Assembly (NCBI GenBank): GCA_964352735.1
Contig: CAYGTC010000062.1
Span: 1 to 25,602, forward strand
Origin: NORP309 sp964352735
GTDB lineage: Bacteria > Pseudomonadota > Gammaproteobacteria > Xanthomonadales > Marinicellaceae
Reading direction: 5' to 3'
DNA: 25,602 nt
The notes below the pieces were generated by a model that searched no databases, was not told the DNA's origin, and saw nothing but the letters and a program-made list of their open reading frames with translations. Of this stretch, positions 1 to 8,549 are shown piece by piece; the stretch's first letter is position 1; each line of letters starts with the position of its first letter. Position numbers and translations under genes: made by a program.

Positions 1-60
1 CAAACTATTTTTAACTTAGCTACTTTCTTCTATAGATGCCTGTCTAATGTATTTTGTATA

Positions 61-2760
61 ATGGATACAGGTATAAATGCCACAACAAATACCAACGGCG
101 CATCAGACATTAATATTGCCAGCAGCGGTAATGTCACAGGTCAGAGAATGGGTATTTCCGCTGAAAATTTCAGCACAGTCAATAATTCCGTCAGTGTGAC
201 AACCACCGGTGGGCAAATAACAGCGACAGATTATAATGGCATCAACGCGAATAATGCCAGAGCAGAATCAAACAATGTGATTATCAACACTACTGATGGC
301 ATGATATCAGGTTATAGAAGAGGATTAAATGCCATCAATAATGGCTATGGCACCATCACCTTAACCACATCTGGGGGCAGCATTACAGGAGCCACAGAGA
401 CTGGGATTTATGCGCGAAATTATGATGCTGGTGGCGACATCAACATCACCACCAATGGCAGCACCATCAACGGTCTTCTCAATGGTATCCGTGCCAGAAA
501 TGACAGTACTGTTGGCGCCTCAGTGAACATTACTTCATCCAGTGACATCACTTCTGATCTGGGCAGTGCCATCAGCGCCAGCAATAGTTCTGAGGGGTCA
601 CAAAACATCACGGTGATGGCAACAGGTGGTAACATTGAAGGGTCAGATAGGGGTATTTCGGTTAACAATTCTGGCACTGGTACTACAATTGTCGATGCAT
701 CTGCCTATATAACCAGTACTGCAGACTTTGGCAGTGCTGTTGATGTGAGGGCCCAAAGCAGCAGTGCCGATATCATGATTACCAGTAATGGTACATTGGT
801 GGGCGGAGGTAGTGGCATCAGCGTAGAGAATAACAGTGACGCCAATAACTCCATCACCATAAACACCACAGGCAACATCACGGGCAGTACGCAACCAGGC
901 ATTCAGGCAGAGAACAATAATGTCTCGTCGCTGAATCTTTCCATCGATACAGGCCTAGGCACCATTAACGGAGCAACATCCGCCATTGTCGCCAACAACT
1001 ATGGTACAGGCACCACCAATGTCACAACAGGTGGACAAGTCACTGGTGGACAAACAGGCATATCGGTGAGAAATAATGCCAATGCAGGAGACATCAACGT
1101 CAGTACAACCGGTGGCAACGTCACAGGAGACAGCACCAGAGGTATTGACATCAGTAACTATAGTGAACAATCTGGAAGCATTAACCTCAACATCTCAGGC
1201 GATGTAACCAGCACACAGGGTTCCGCGATATTTGCCAGAAGCGTATCATCCAGCTCGTATGGCATAACCGTTAATATAGGAGCTGGAGATATCATTGGTG
1301 AACGCACTGGTGTTTCAGCGGGCCATGAAGGATCTGGGCCTGTTACCATTATCAATAATGGCAACATCACTGGTAACAACATTGTTGGCCTGAACGCAAC
1401 CAGTGCTGGGCCCGCTATCGAAATCACCAATACAGGCAATGTTACAGGTGGCAGCTTTGGAATTTCAGCTTTTAGCACCAATAATGGCGACATCACCATC
1501 AATACCAGTGGTACTGTTAGCGCCACTGCTTTTGCCATTAACACTTACTCATCCAACCCTTCTGATGCTGATGTGGTCATTGACATCAATCCTGGGTCAA
1601 TCATTAATGGCATCATCAGAAATGAAGCGATGGATGCCACGGTCACCATCGCGGATAACACCACCATCAATGGTAACATCAGTTTGGGATTTGGTAATGA
1701 TGCCCTCAACATCAACGGTGGAGATTTATCTGCAGTCACCAACATTGATGGTGGTGGCGATTTGGCTGGTGGCACGAGTTTCATCGATGCTGTCACCTTC
1801 AATGACACCACTCAAACCTTAAGGCCCAACAATTTCGCTGGCTGGGAAACCATGGCCATAAACAATGGGTCAGTGATCACATTTAGCAGTCCCATTCCGC
1901 CAAGCGTCCTGATGGTTGACAACTTATTGATTGACAACAGCAGTACGTTGTCATTGACAGACGGCACCATAAACGATCCATTGTCTATTACCGCGCAAGT
2001 ACAATTCAATGGCACCATCGCTTTGGATGTTCTGTTGCAAAATAATGCAGCACCCTCTGGAGGCATTGTCACGCAAGCCGATCACATATTCATCTCGGGT
2101 GATACCTCAGGCAACGCTGATATTGTATTGAACGATTTGGGTAGTTTGGCCGGCCTGACATCATCTCAAGGAGTCTTGCTGATTGAGAACCAAGGCGTCG
2201 CCAAAGCCAATTTCACATTGTCCACACCATTTAGTGTGGGCGATTTTGATTACAAATTAATCCAGGACAATAACAACTGGTTTTTGAGAAGCCCTGAAGT
2301 TGATGTCAGTATTGATGTAAATCTGCTTTCACAAGAACCTTTTGAGGTAGGTGATAAAGTCATTTATCAAATAGAAGTCAGTAATAACGGACCCGATAAT
2401 GCAAAAAATATTATCGTTGATGGCATATCAAGTAATCTGGATTTTGTTTCATTGAGTTCGAGTGGCTGCTCGCCAGCACAATTGCCGTGTACCATTGAGA
2501 CATTGGCCAGTGGAGAATCTCAAAACTTGACTTATCGTGCCACCATTAACAGCGCAGGCTTTTTTAGACTCAATTCTTCGGTACAAGTCACCACAGAAAT
2601 TGACCTCAATCCTGTTGACAATACTGACAATATAGGGAATGGTGGCAGTACAGAACCCTTGTTGATTCCAACACTGAATACTTGGGCTCAGTTAATTTTG
2701 GCAATGTTCATGTCATTAACGGCGGCATTTTCCTTTTCAAGAAATAAAGAGAAAAATTAA
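61..2760 (+). CDS. Beta-helix repeat surface protein with DUF11-like domain and IPTL-CTERM tail, probably 5'-truncated
   Basis: Probable surface-anchored fibrous protein. From residue 4 to about 520 it is built of 24-28-residue rungs of the form G-I-x-A-x-N ... I-x-I-x-T ... I-x-G, rich in N, T, S and G, as in right-handed beta-helices. A non-repetitive cap follows. A DUF11-like domain (about 747-860, starting VDVSIDVNL, with a Cys pair in GCSPAQLPC) comes next, then an IPTL motif (869-872), a hydrophobic helix and a basic end (SRNKEKN), which is the IPTL-CTERM sorting layout. The C-terminal 150 residues closely match the next gene, so the two are tandem paralogues. Oddity: no signal peptide or N-terminal cap is present. 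The frame stays open to base 1, but those 20 codons do not resemble the repeat. The ATG at 61 overlaps a TATAAT sequence and has no Shine-Dalgarno. The gene is therefore either continuous with sequence outside the window or a 5'-broken remnant. Function as adhesin or S-layer-like protein is inference. Confidence 0.75.
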   Translation: MDTGINATTNTNGASDINIASSGNVTGQRMGISAENFSTVNNSVSVTTTGGQITATDYNGINANNARAESNNVIINTTDGMISGYRRGLNAINNGYGTITLTTSGGSITGATETGIYARNYDAGGDINITTNGSTINGLLNGIRARNDSTVGASVNITSSSDITSDLGSAISASNSSEGSQNITVMATGGNIEGSDRGISVNNSGTGTTIVDASAYITSTADFGSAVDVRAQSSSADIMITSNGTLVGGGSGISVENNSDANNSITINTTGNITGSTQPGIQAENNNVSSLNLSIDTGLGTINGATSAIVANNYGTGTTNVTTGGQVTGGQTGISVRNNANAGDINVSTTGGNVTGDSTRGIDISNYSEQSGSINLNISGDVTSTQGSAIFARSVSSSSYGITVNIGAGDIIGERTGVSAGHEGSGPVTIINNGNITGNNIVGLNATSAGPAIEITNTGNVTGGSFGISAFSTNNGDITINTSGTVSATAFAINTYSSNPSDADVVIDINPGSIINGIIRNEAMDATVTIADNTTINGNISLGFGNDALNINGGDLSAVTNIDGGGDLAGGTSFIDAVTFNDTTQTLRPNNFAGWETMAINNGSVITFSSPIPPSVLMVDNLLIDNSSTLSLTDGTINDPLSITAQVQFNGTIALDVLLQNNAAPSGGIVTQADHIFISGDTSGNADIVLNDLGSLAGLTSSQGVLLIENQGVAKANFTLSTPFSVGDFDYKLIQDNNNWFLRSPEVDVSIDVNLLSQEPFEVGDKVIYQIEVSNNGPDNAKNIIVDGISSNLDFVSLSSSGCSPAQLPCTIETLASGESQNLTYRATINSAGFFRLNSSVQVTTEIDLNPVDNTDNIGNGGSTEPLLIPTLNTWAQLILAMFMSLTAAFSFSRNKEKN

Positions 2761-2809
2761 TCCATAACAAACTCATACATGAATTCTCATGACAATTTAT
2801 ATCATATAT

Positions 2810-2839
2810 TTAGTATTTTTTTGTACAAAAAAATACTAA
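2810..2839. repeat. Perfect 30-bp palindrome, no spacer
   Basis: The left half TTAGTATTTTTTTGT is followed directly by its exact reverse complement ACAAAAAAATACTAA. It sits 50 bases after the stop of the first surface-protein gene. It could act as a weak terminator on either strand, because each arm carries a T/A run, but it has almost no G-C pairs. A protein-binding site or a recombination-prone cruciform is equally possible. Confidence 0.8.
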
Positions 2840-2847
2840 CAAAGGTT

Positions 2848-2875
2848 TTGGGTAACTATTTGATCTAAATATAAA
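2848..2875 (+). promoter_or_regulatory. Candidate promoter of the 1540-aa surface protein
   Basis: A -35-like TTGGGT (2848-2853) and a -10-like TATAAA (2870-2875) are separated by 16 bases. The resulting leader would be about 135 bases. Upstream AT richness gives many alternative matches, so this is weak. Confidence 0.3.
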
Positions 2876-2978
2876 ATAACACACCAAAAAAATTTTATTT
2901 AAGGTAATATATAAATTCAAATCGAAATCAGTATTGATGCTCCATTTTTTATAGTCAATGGATAACTGTGTGCTTTTC

Positions 2979-2993
2979 TTGATAATTTATCAA
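2979..2993. promoter_or_regulatory. Short dyad, possible operator
   Basis: TTGATAA-T-TTATCAA is a perfect 7+7 inverted repeat with a one-base centre, ending 25 bases before the ATG at 3019. Its size and place suit a repressor site or an mRNA hairpin near the ribosome-binding site. No cognate regulator is identifiable here. Confidence 0.3.
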
Positions 2994-3018
2994 CCTCCAC
3001 ATAGGATCTATTGAGAAT

Positions 3019-6000
3019 ATGAGCTCGTCTGTCTTACGCAAAAACAATAAAAAGCCCTTACCAAAAAAACTCGCTTTAAATGTTGCACTGGCCACCGCAT
3101 TATTTGCTGGTTATGGCAGTCGCAATAAAGCTTATGCTGGTTCATGCACTGGTGCTTCTGGTGTTTATACTTGTTCAGGTGCTGCTGACAATGTCACTGA
3201 TACCAGTCAAAATTTCACTTGTGATTCAACTGTAGGACAATTAACCGTCACAACCAATACGGGATTTGGCCTTGATTCTAATGATTCTTCACCTGCTGCT
3301 TTATACCTCAATACTTTCCCAAGTGATTGTAGCGTTACTCTGACAGATTTGTATAATTCTAATATTACTGCAACAAATGCATCAGGCATATCGGGTAATA
3401 ATTCTAGTGCTACTGGAAAAGACACAACCGTTACCACCACTGGCAACATAACAAGTCTTATCAGAGATGGAATAACGTTTCGCAATGGAGGAGCCTCCGG
3501 TGATTTAGTCATCAATACCAACGACGGCAACATCTCGGGACTTCAAACAGGTATTTACGCAAGAAACAGAAGCACAGCAGGCAGTTCATTATCCATCACC
3601 AGCAATGGCACAATCAGTGGACAACAGGGAATTTCTGCGAATGTTGGCTCACAAGCACAAGACTTGATCATCAATACGGGCATCAATAGCACCATTAATA
3701 ACACAGGTACTGGCGTGTCCTTTAGAAACGACAGCACCATTGGAGGAAATTCCACAGTCACCATCAATGGTACAATAACAAGTGATGTCATCGGCATTAG
3801 GACAAGTAACGATGCTAACAGTGATACACTGTTGACTACAGGTCAGGGTACAATCACTGGATCCAGTACAGGCATATTAAGCAATAACTCAGCTGCTTCA
3901 ACGGGTTCACTCTCCATTGTTACAGGTACAGGGGCTGTTACAGGTGGTAATTTAGGAATCAGAGTCAACAACAGTGGTTCTGGGTCAACCACAATAAATG
4001 CCACTGGTAGTGTCACTGGAACAAGCTCAACTGGTATATATATCAATAATGATACTGGCAATGGATCAGATATCAATATAACAACTGGTACTGCTCCAAT
4101 CTCGGGAGCCTTTTATGGTATCAGAACTTTAAACCGTAGCCAAGCTAATGCTTCTACCCGTATCACCACAAATGGAGATATCAATGGCCCACAAAGGCAT
4201 GGTATCTATGCCAGACACTACTCCAATGAATCAAAAGACATCAATATCAGCACCAGTACGGGCATAGTCAGCGGCGGTTATTATGGCATTAAAACCTATA
4301 ACAAGGGGTATGGAGAAATCAGTCTCAATACTGCGGATGGCAGCATCATTGGCACATCAAAAGATGCCATTTATGCTGACAATAAAGACATCGGAGCCAA
4401 TATATCTCTTACCTCTACGAACACAACAATAACAGGGGCAAGAAATGGCATCAATGCCCTTAACAATTCACAAGCCAATGCCTCCATCACCCTATCAGCC
4501 AGCGGAGACGTCACAGGCACTCAAGGCCATGGTATTTACGCCAAAAACGCACAAAAAAATTCAAGAGACATCAGTATCGCAACAGGCCCAGGTACGGTAC
4601 ACGGCTATGAAAGTGGCATCAGAATAAGCAATAGAGGTACTGGCACTACTTCCATAAATTCCACAGGCGACATTATTGCTGACTTTAATATCGCTGTTTC
4701 ATCTGGAGCTTATGGCAATACATCTGATACCAATATCAATACCGGTAATGGTACCATCACAGGCGCAATAACTGGCATTGCAGCCAGAAACTTTAGTAAC
4801 GCTAATAGCTCAATAACCATTGAAACAGCCGGCCAAATCAACGGCAATCAAGGTTACGGCATTTGGGCATCAAACAATACACTTACATCAAAAGACATTA
4901 CGGTTACTTCCACTGGTGGTTCAATAACAGGAGAAAGCCACGCCATAAGAGCCCTCAATAATGGCTATGGGGTGATCAATATCAGCTCTACTGACACAAT
5001 GATCAACAGCAATACCAATATAGGCGTCTCTGCAAGCCTTTCGAATCTGGGATCTGACATTAATATCACCACTGACAACTCCACCATATCAGCCTACTTT
5101 CAAGGCATACAAACCATCCACAGTGGGTTGGGCAATACCAACATTAATGCCACCAACAGTAACATCAGCAGTTTAAACAGCGATGGCATTTTTGCACAAA
5201 GCTATGCAGACATCAATGTCACAACGTTAAACTCAACAATCTCAGGAGCCAGTACGGGCATCACCACTAACAATCGCGGGACTGGCACCACTTCGATCAT
5301 TACCACTGGTGATGTGAGTGGAATCAGTGCCCAAAACTATACCAATAGCTCAGATATCTACATCAATGCAGGAGCTGGTAATATAAATGGCAACAGAGAT
5401 GGCATTAATATCAGGAACACAAGCGAAGCCTCATCTTCTATCAATGTGATCACTTCAGGTAACATTACAGGTGCATTAAGAGCTGGCATACGAGCTACTA
5501 ATCTGCTATATAACACAGGCGGTATCAACATCATTTCTGGTGCTGGCGCGATTCATGGTAGCACCCAAGGCATAGGTGTCAGCAATAATGGTAAAGGCCT
5601 AACTTCAATCAGCACCACTGGTGATGTCAGTACCGATGGCGCTAATGCCATAGAAGTCATCACCAGATACTACAGTTCCGATACCAACGTTACTACAGGA
5701 GCAGGTAGTATTAACGGCGGAGATTATGGCATACTTGTTGACAATAACAGCAATGCAGGCAGTTCAATCACTGTTGAAACCTCTGGGCCAGTTACAGGCA
5801 GTCAACGTGCCGGAATTAAAGCTTTTAATAACACCACAACAACACAAGACATAACCGTTAATACCGGCAACGAAACCATAACAGGCAATGATTTTTCCAT
5901 CAGAACACTCAATAATGGATCTGGTATAACAGCCATCAACACTACAGGCCTCCTCAATGGTGGTATTTTATCTAGCAATGGACCCAATGCTTCACACATC

Positions 6001-7641
6001 AATATCGACACTGGATCAAGTAATATTGTATCAGGGCAATATGACGGCATTAAAGCGGAAAACAGGAGTGAATCTGCCGCATCTATCTCCATCACAACAA
6101 CTGGCACAGTCAGTAGCACTCAAGGCGCAGGCATCATTGCCAACAATACTTTAGTTGCAACAAATCAAATCGTTATTAATACTGGCAATGGTGCCATTAC
6201 AGCAGCCACCAATGGTATCCAAACACGAAACAGGGGTGCAGGAACATCCAGCATTAATGCCAATGGCCCTATCACAAGTACAAATTCAGGTATCTTGGCA
6301 CAAAACTACGGTTCAGATATTGAAATAAACAGCAATGCCAATGTTGATGGAGGACAAATAGGCATCATGGCATCCAGTACTGGCGATGGAAACATCACCA
6401 TCACCACAGCAGAAAGGGTATCAGGCACGAACTCGGCCATCACAACATCTACTGACACTGGCTCTTCAACAACCATCAATATCAATGCCAATTCAATGAT
6501 TGAAGGAAATATTTTCAATAATGATGGCAATTCCAACATCACCATTGATGCCAATGCTGAAATTATGGGCTTGATTAGTTTGTCTCAAGGCAGTGATCGA
6601 TTAACCATCAATGGCAATGGTTTTTCTGATACCTCAAGATTTTTTGGTGGTGATGATTCATCATCAAATGATGGTTTCGTTGATGTTTTAGCGTTTAATA
6701 ACACCATCAAAAACATTGACCCTGTAGCTCAAATCATGAATTGGGAACAAATCATCCTCAATGATGCATCAACCATCACCATGATAGGTATAAACACAGT
6801 TCCCACTGAGTCTTTCACTTTATCTGCTGATAGCACCCTTACTTTGAACAATGGCTCTGTTGGTGACAGTTTAACCATTTTAGGAGAGTTCATCAGCAGC
6901 GGTACTCTTGGAATCGACGCCTCTTTAGACCCCCAACTGCTTGATACAGACCGCTTCATTATATCAGGTACCACTGCCAGCAATAGTCTGATTGATGTCA
7001 CCAATATTGCGACTGAATCCGGTCTCATCAATCCTGAGCTATTAAAGGTGATTGACGCCACCGACAATCCAAATGCACAATTCAATTTGGCCTCACCTGT
7101 TGTTGCTAACGCTTTTGAATACAAATTAGTTGAAACAAATAACTCGTGGTATTTGCAAAGTCTTGAAGTCGATATTACCATTGATGTTAATTTGACCACC
7201 CAACCTCCCTACGCGATGGGAAGTGAAGTCGTTTATCAAATTAATGTCAGCAACGAGGGACCTGATACTGCCAAAAATATCACTATACAAGGCACTCCCA
7301 GCAATCTGGATTTTATGTCATTGAGTTCAAACACTTGTTCACCCAACCAACTGCCTTGCACAATCAGTACTTTAGCCAGTGGCGAATCTCAAACCCTTAC
7401 CTATCGTGCCAACATAGATAGTTTTGGCACATTTAGACTCAATGCTTCTGCTCAAGTGACCACTGAAATTGATTTAAATCCTATGGATAATATTGATGAT
7501 ACTGATAATGGTGCTGTCACAGCCCCACAAATTATCCCATCGCTTAATATCTGGTCAAAAATATTTTTGGTATCACTGATGTCATTTGCTGGTGCTTGGT
7601 TTATGTCCAGAACCACGCTGCGAAAAAGAAAAACGCCATAA
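3019..7641 (+). CDS. Secreted giant beta-helix repeat protein with DUF11-like domain and IPSL-variant sorting tail
   Basis: Large surface-anchored repeat protein of 1540 residues. A long basic N-region (RKNNKKPLPKK) precedes a hydrophobic stretch and a likely signal-peptidase site after AYA (A40/G41). A Cys-containing N-terminal cap follows (C43, C52, C68, C94). From about 150 to 1150 there are roughly 36 rungs of 24-28 residues. From base 4117 to 6046 these are organised into four-rung blocks of 104-110 residues. A non-repetitive cap and a DUF11-like domain (about 1375-1490) come next, then IPSL (1506-1509), a membrane helix and the basic tail RTTLRKRKTP. This is the IPTL-CTERM arrangement with Ser in place of Thr. 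Such tails are thought to direct processing by an exosortase-like system, but no sorting enzyme lies in the window. It is a tandem paralogue of the upstream gene. An adhesive or structural surface role is inferred. Confidence 0.85.
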   Translation: MSSSVLRKNNKKPLPKKLALNVALATALFAGYGSRNKAYAGSCTGASGVYTCSGAADNVTDTSQNFTCDSTVGQLTVTTNTGFGLDSNDSSPAALYLNTFPSDCSVTLTDLYNSNITATNASGISGNNSSATGKDTTVTTTGNITSLIRDGITFRNGGASGDLVINTNDGNISGLQTGIYARNRSTAGSSLSITSNGTISGQQGISANVGSQAQDLIINTGINSTINNTGTGVSFRNDSTIGGNSTVTINGTITSDVIGIRTSNDANSDTLLTTGQGTITGSSTGILSNNSAASTGSLSIVTGTGAVTGGNLGIRVNNSGSGSTTINATGSVTGTSSTGIYINNDTGNGSDINITTGTAPISGAFYGIRTLNRSQANASTRITTNGDINGPQRHGIYARHYSNESKDINISTSTGIVSGGYYGIKTYNKGYGEISLNTADGSIIGTSKDAIYADNKDIGANISLTSTNTTITGARNGINALNNSQANASITLSASGDVTGTQGHGIYAKNAQKNSRDISIATGPGTVHGYESGIRISNRGTGTTSINSTGDIIADFNIAVSSGAYGNTSDTNINTGNGTITGAITGIAARNFSNANSSITIETAGQINGNQGYGIWASNNTLTSKDITVTSTGGSITGESHAIRALNNGYGVINISSTDTMINSNTNIGVSASLSNLGSDINITTDNSTISAYFQGIQTIHSGLGNTNINATNSNISSLNSDGIFAQSYADINVTTLNSTISGASTGITTNNRGTGTTSIITTGDVSGISAQNYTNSSDIYINAGAGNINGNRDGINIRNTSEASSSINVITSGNITGALRAGIRATNLLYNTGGINIISGAGAIHGSTQGIGVSNNGKGLTSISTTGDVSTDGANAIEVITRYYSSDTNVTTGAGSINGGDYGILVDNNSNAGSSITVETSGPVTGSQRAGIKAFNNTTTTQDITVNTGNETITGNDFSIRTLNNGSGITAINTTGLLNGGILSSNGPNASHINIDTGSSNIVSGQYDGIKAENRSESAASISITTTGTVSSTQGAGIIANNTLVATNQIVINTGNGAITAATNGIQTRNRGAGTSSINANGPITSTNSGILAQNYGSDIEINSNANVDGGQIGIMASSTGDGNITITTAERVSGTNSAITTSTDTGSSTTININANSMIEGNIFNNDGNSNITIDANAEIMGLISLSQGSDRLTINGNGFSDTSRFFGGDDSSSNDGFVDVLAFNNTIKNIDPVAQIMNWEQIILNDASTITMIGINTVPTESFTLSADSTLTLNNGSVGDSLTILGEFISSGTLGIDASLDPQLLDTDRFIISGTTASNSLIDVTNIATESGLINPELLKVIDATDNPNAQFNLASPVVANAFEYKLVETNNSWYLQSLEVDITIDVNLTTQPPYAMGSEVVYQINVSNEGPDTAKNITIQGTPSNLDFMSLSSNTCSPNQLPCTISTLASGESQTLTYRANIDSFGTFRLNASAQVTTEIDLNPMDNIDDTDNGAVTAPQIIPSLNIWSKIFLVSLMSFAGAWFMSRTTLRKRKTP

Positions 7642-7670
7642 CAATAAGCGGCATTTAAAAGAATTGATTA

Positions 7671-7728
7671 ATAGAGACCTTTGCTTGATTCTGAGTGATG
7701 GAGAAAACAATCAAACCAAGGTCTCTAT
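7671..7728. terminator. Hairpin between convergent genes
   Basis: ATAGAGACCTT (7671-7681) pairs perfectly with AAGGTCTCTAT (7718-7728). An inner TTGATT (7685-7690) also pairs with AATCAA (7709-7714), leaving an 18-base loop. It lies between the surface-protein stop (7641) and the stop of the minus-strand gene (7754), so it may serve both. There is no clean T-run on either side, so termination may be weak or factor-assisted. Confidence 0.5.
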
Positions 7729-7753
7729 AATTGACACATATGCATTGTTTAAA

Positions 7754-8509
7754 TTATAAGGGTCTCAATTGTGGCTTAACTTGATCAAAGAAGGGTTGGT
7801 AATCATTTTCACAATCCTCTCTGGTGATGTTGATGAATCCACAGTTTTTAAAACTCAAACGCAAATAATCAATGAACGCAGTGTTGTGGTATTCAAACAG
7901 AACCAAAGAATCCACCGATGGCTTTTCTGTCAATGCAATAGCATAAGGCTGACCACCACTGATATTGTCTTTATGCAAATCATCAGCTGAAATGTCCAGA
8001 TAGGCCGATTGCTTTGGGTTGTCCAACACCAATGCATGCATGTCTTGTTGCCAATTATGATCAATGTATTCAACCAAAGCATCTAAACTCAGTATTTGCA
8101 AAGGATCAGCCAACGCCCACATCAAATCAGCGTTATTTTCATAATCCCAAACAAAATTAACACCGCCAACGGTGCGATAAAAATACTGCAACGATAAAGG
8201 CACAAAACCAAGCCCTTCAGTAGCCCTATCCAATCTTTGTAACAGTTGTTCCGTGTTTTTCAGCGGTGGATGCAAAGGTTTAAGAAAATGCTCGCTGTCA
8301 TTGGCATTAAAGACATAACCAATGGCAAGCAATTCTTGATAGATGATTTTCAGATTATAGGCCACTCGCTGAAAGGTTTCATTGAGGACCTTTTCAACGT
8401 CATGACGATGAGCAAAACTCAGTGCATGCTCAGTCAATTTATCGATGTCATCGTAAACAGCGGTGGTTTCACCCGCCATATATCGATCATAAAAATTCAT
8501 TTTCCCCAT
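7754..8509 (-). CDS. Hypothetical protein, possibly SUKH (SMI1/KNR4)-like
   Basis: A 251-residue soluble protein with no signal peptide or membrane segment. I do not recognise it firmly. The stretch around residues 100-120 (GFVPLSLQYFYRTVGGVNF) resembles the core of SMI1/KNR4 (SUKH) domains, where a Leu-Pro pair, an aromatic helix and a Gly-Gly turn recur. SUKH proteins include immunity proteins of toxin systems and other scaffolds. This assignment is tentative because the rest, including the acidic C-terminal half, offers no diagnostic motif. The start ATG is supported by GAGG seven bases upstream. The gene begins 40 bases after the stop of the OmpA-family gene on the same strand, so co-transcription is likely. 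Confidence 0.7.
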   Translation of the reverse strand: MGKMNFYDRYMAGETTAVYDDIDKLTEHALSFAHRHDVEKVLNETFQRVAYNLKIIYQELLAIGYVFNANDSEHFLKPLHPPLKNTEQLLQRLDRATEGLGFVPLSLQYFYRTVGGVNFVWDYENNADLMWALADPLQILSLDALVEYIDHNWQQDMHALVLDNPKQSAYLDISADDLHKDNISGGQPYAIALTEKPSVDSLVLFEYHNTAFIDYLRLSFKNCGFINITREDCENDYQPFFDQVKPQLRPL

Positions 8510-8549
8510 GGTTAAACCTCATCATAAGAGCTGCAAGTGCCTCATGTAT

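Larger units (their letters stand above)
2761..3018. other. Intergenic region between the two surface-protein genes
   Basis: AT-rich 258-base gap without a convincing gene. It contains a perfect 30-bp palindrome (2810-2839), a candidate promoter (2848-2875) and a small dyad (2979-2993), each listed separately. Ahead of the downstream ATG the best ribosome-binding candidate is AGGA at 3003-3006, which is rather far from the start. Confidence 0.7.

Noticed and set aside
1158..1544. Long antisense open frame inside the first surface-protein gene (and similar ones in the second)
   Set aside because: The repetitive N/T/G/S/I codon composition of the sense strand keeps antisense frames open; the translations are low-complexity V/L/P/M-rich without start signals.
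151..6400. CRISPR-like or DNA tandem array in the surface-protein genes
   Set aside because: The periodicity is at protein level with diverged DNA and no conserved repeat-spacer structure; it is coding beta-helix sequence.
61..7641. Classical autotransporter assignment for the two repeat proteins
   Set aside because: There is no C-terminal beta-barrel; both end in a DUF11-like domain and a single hydrophobic helix with a basic tail.
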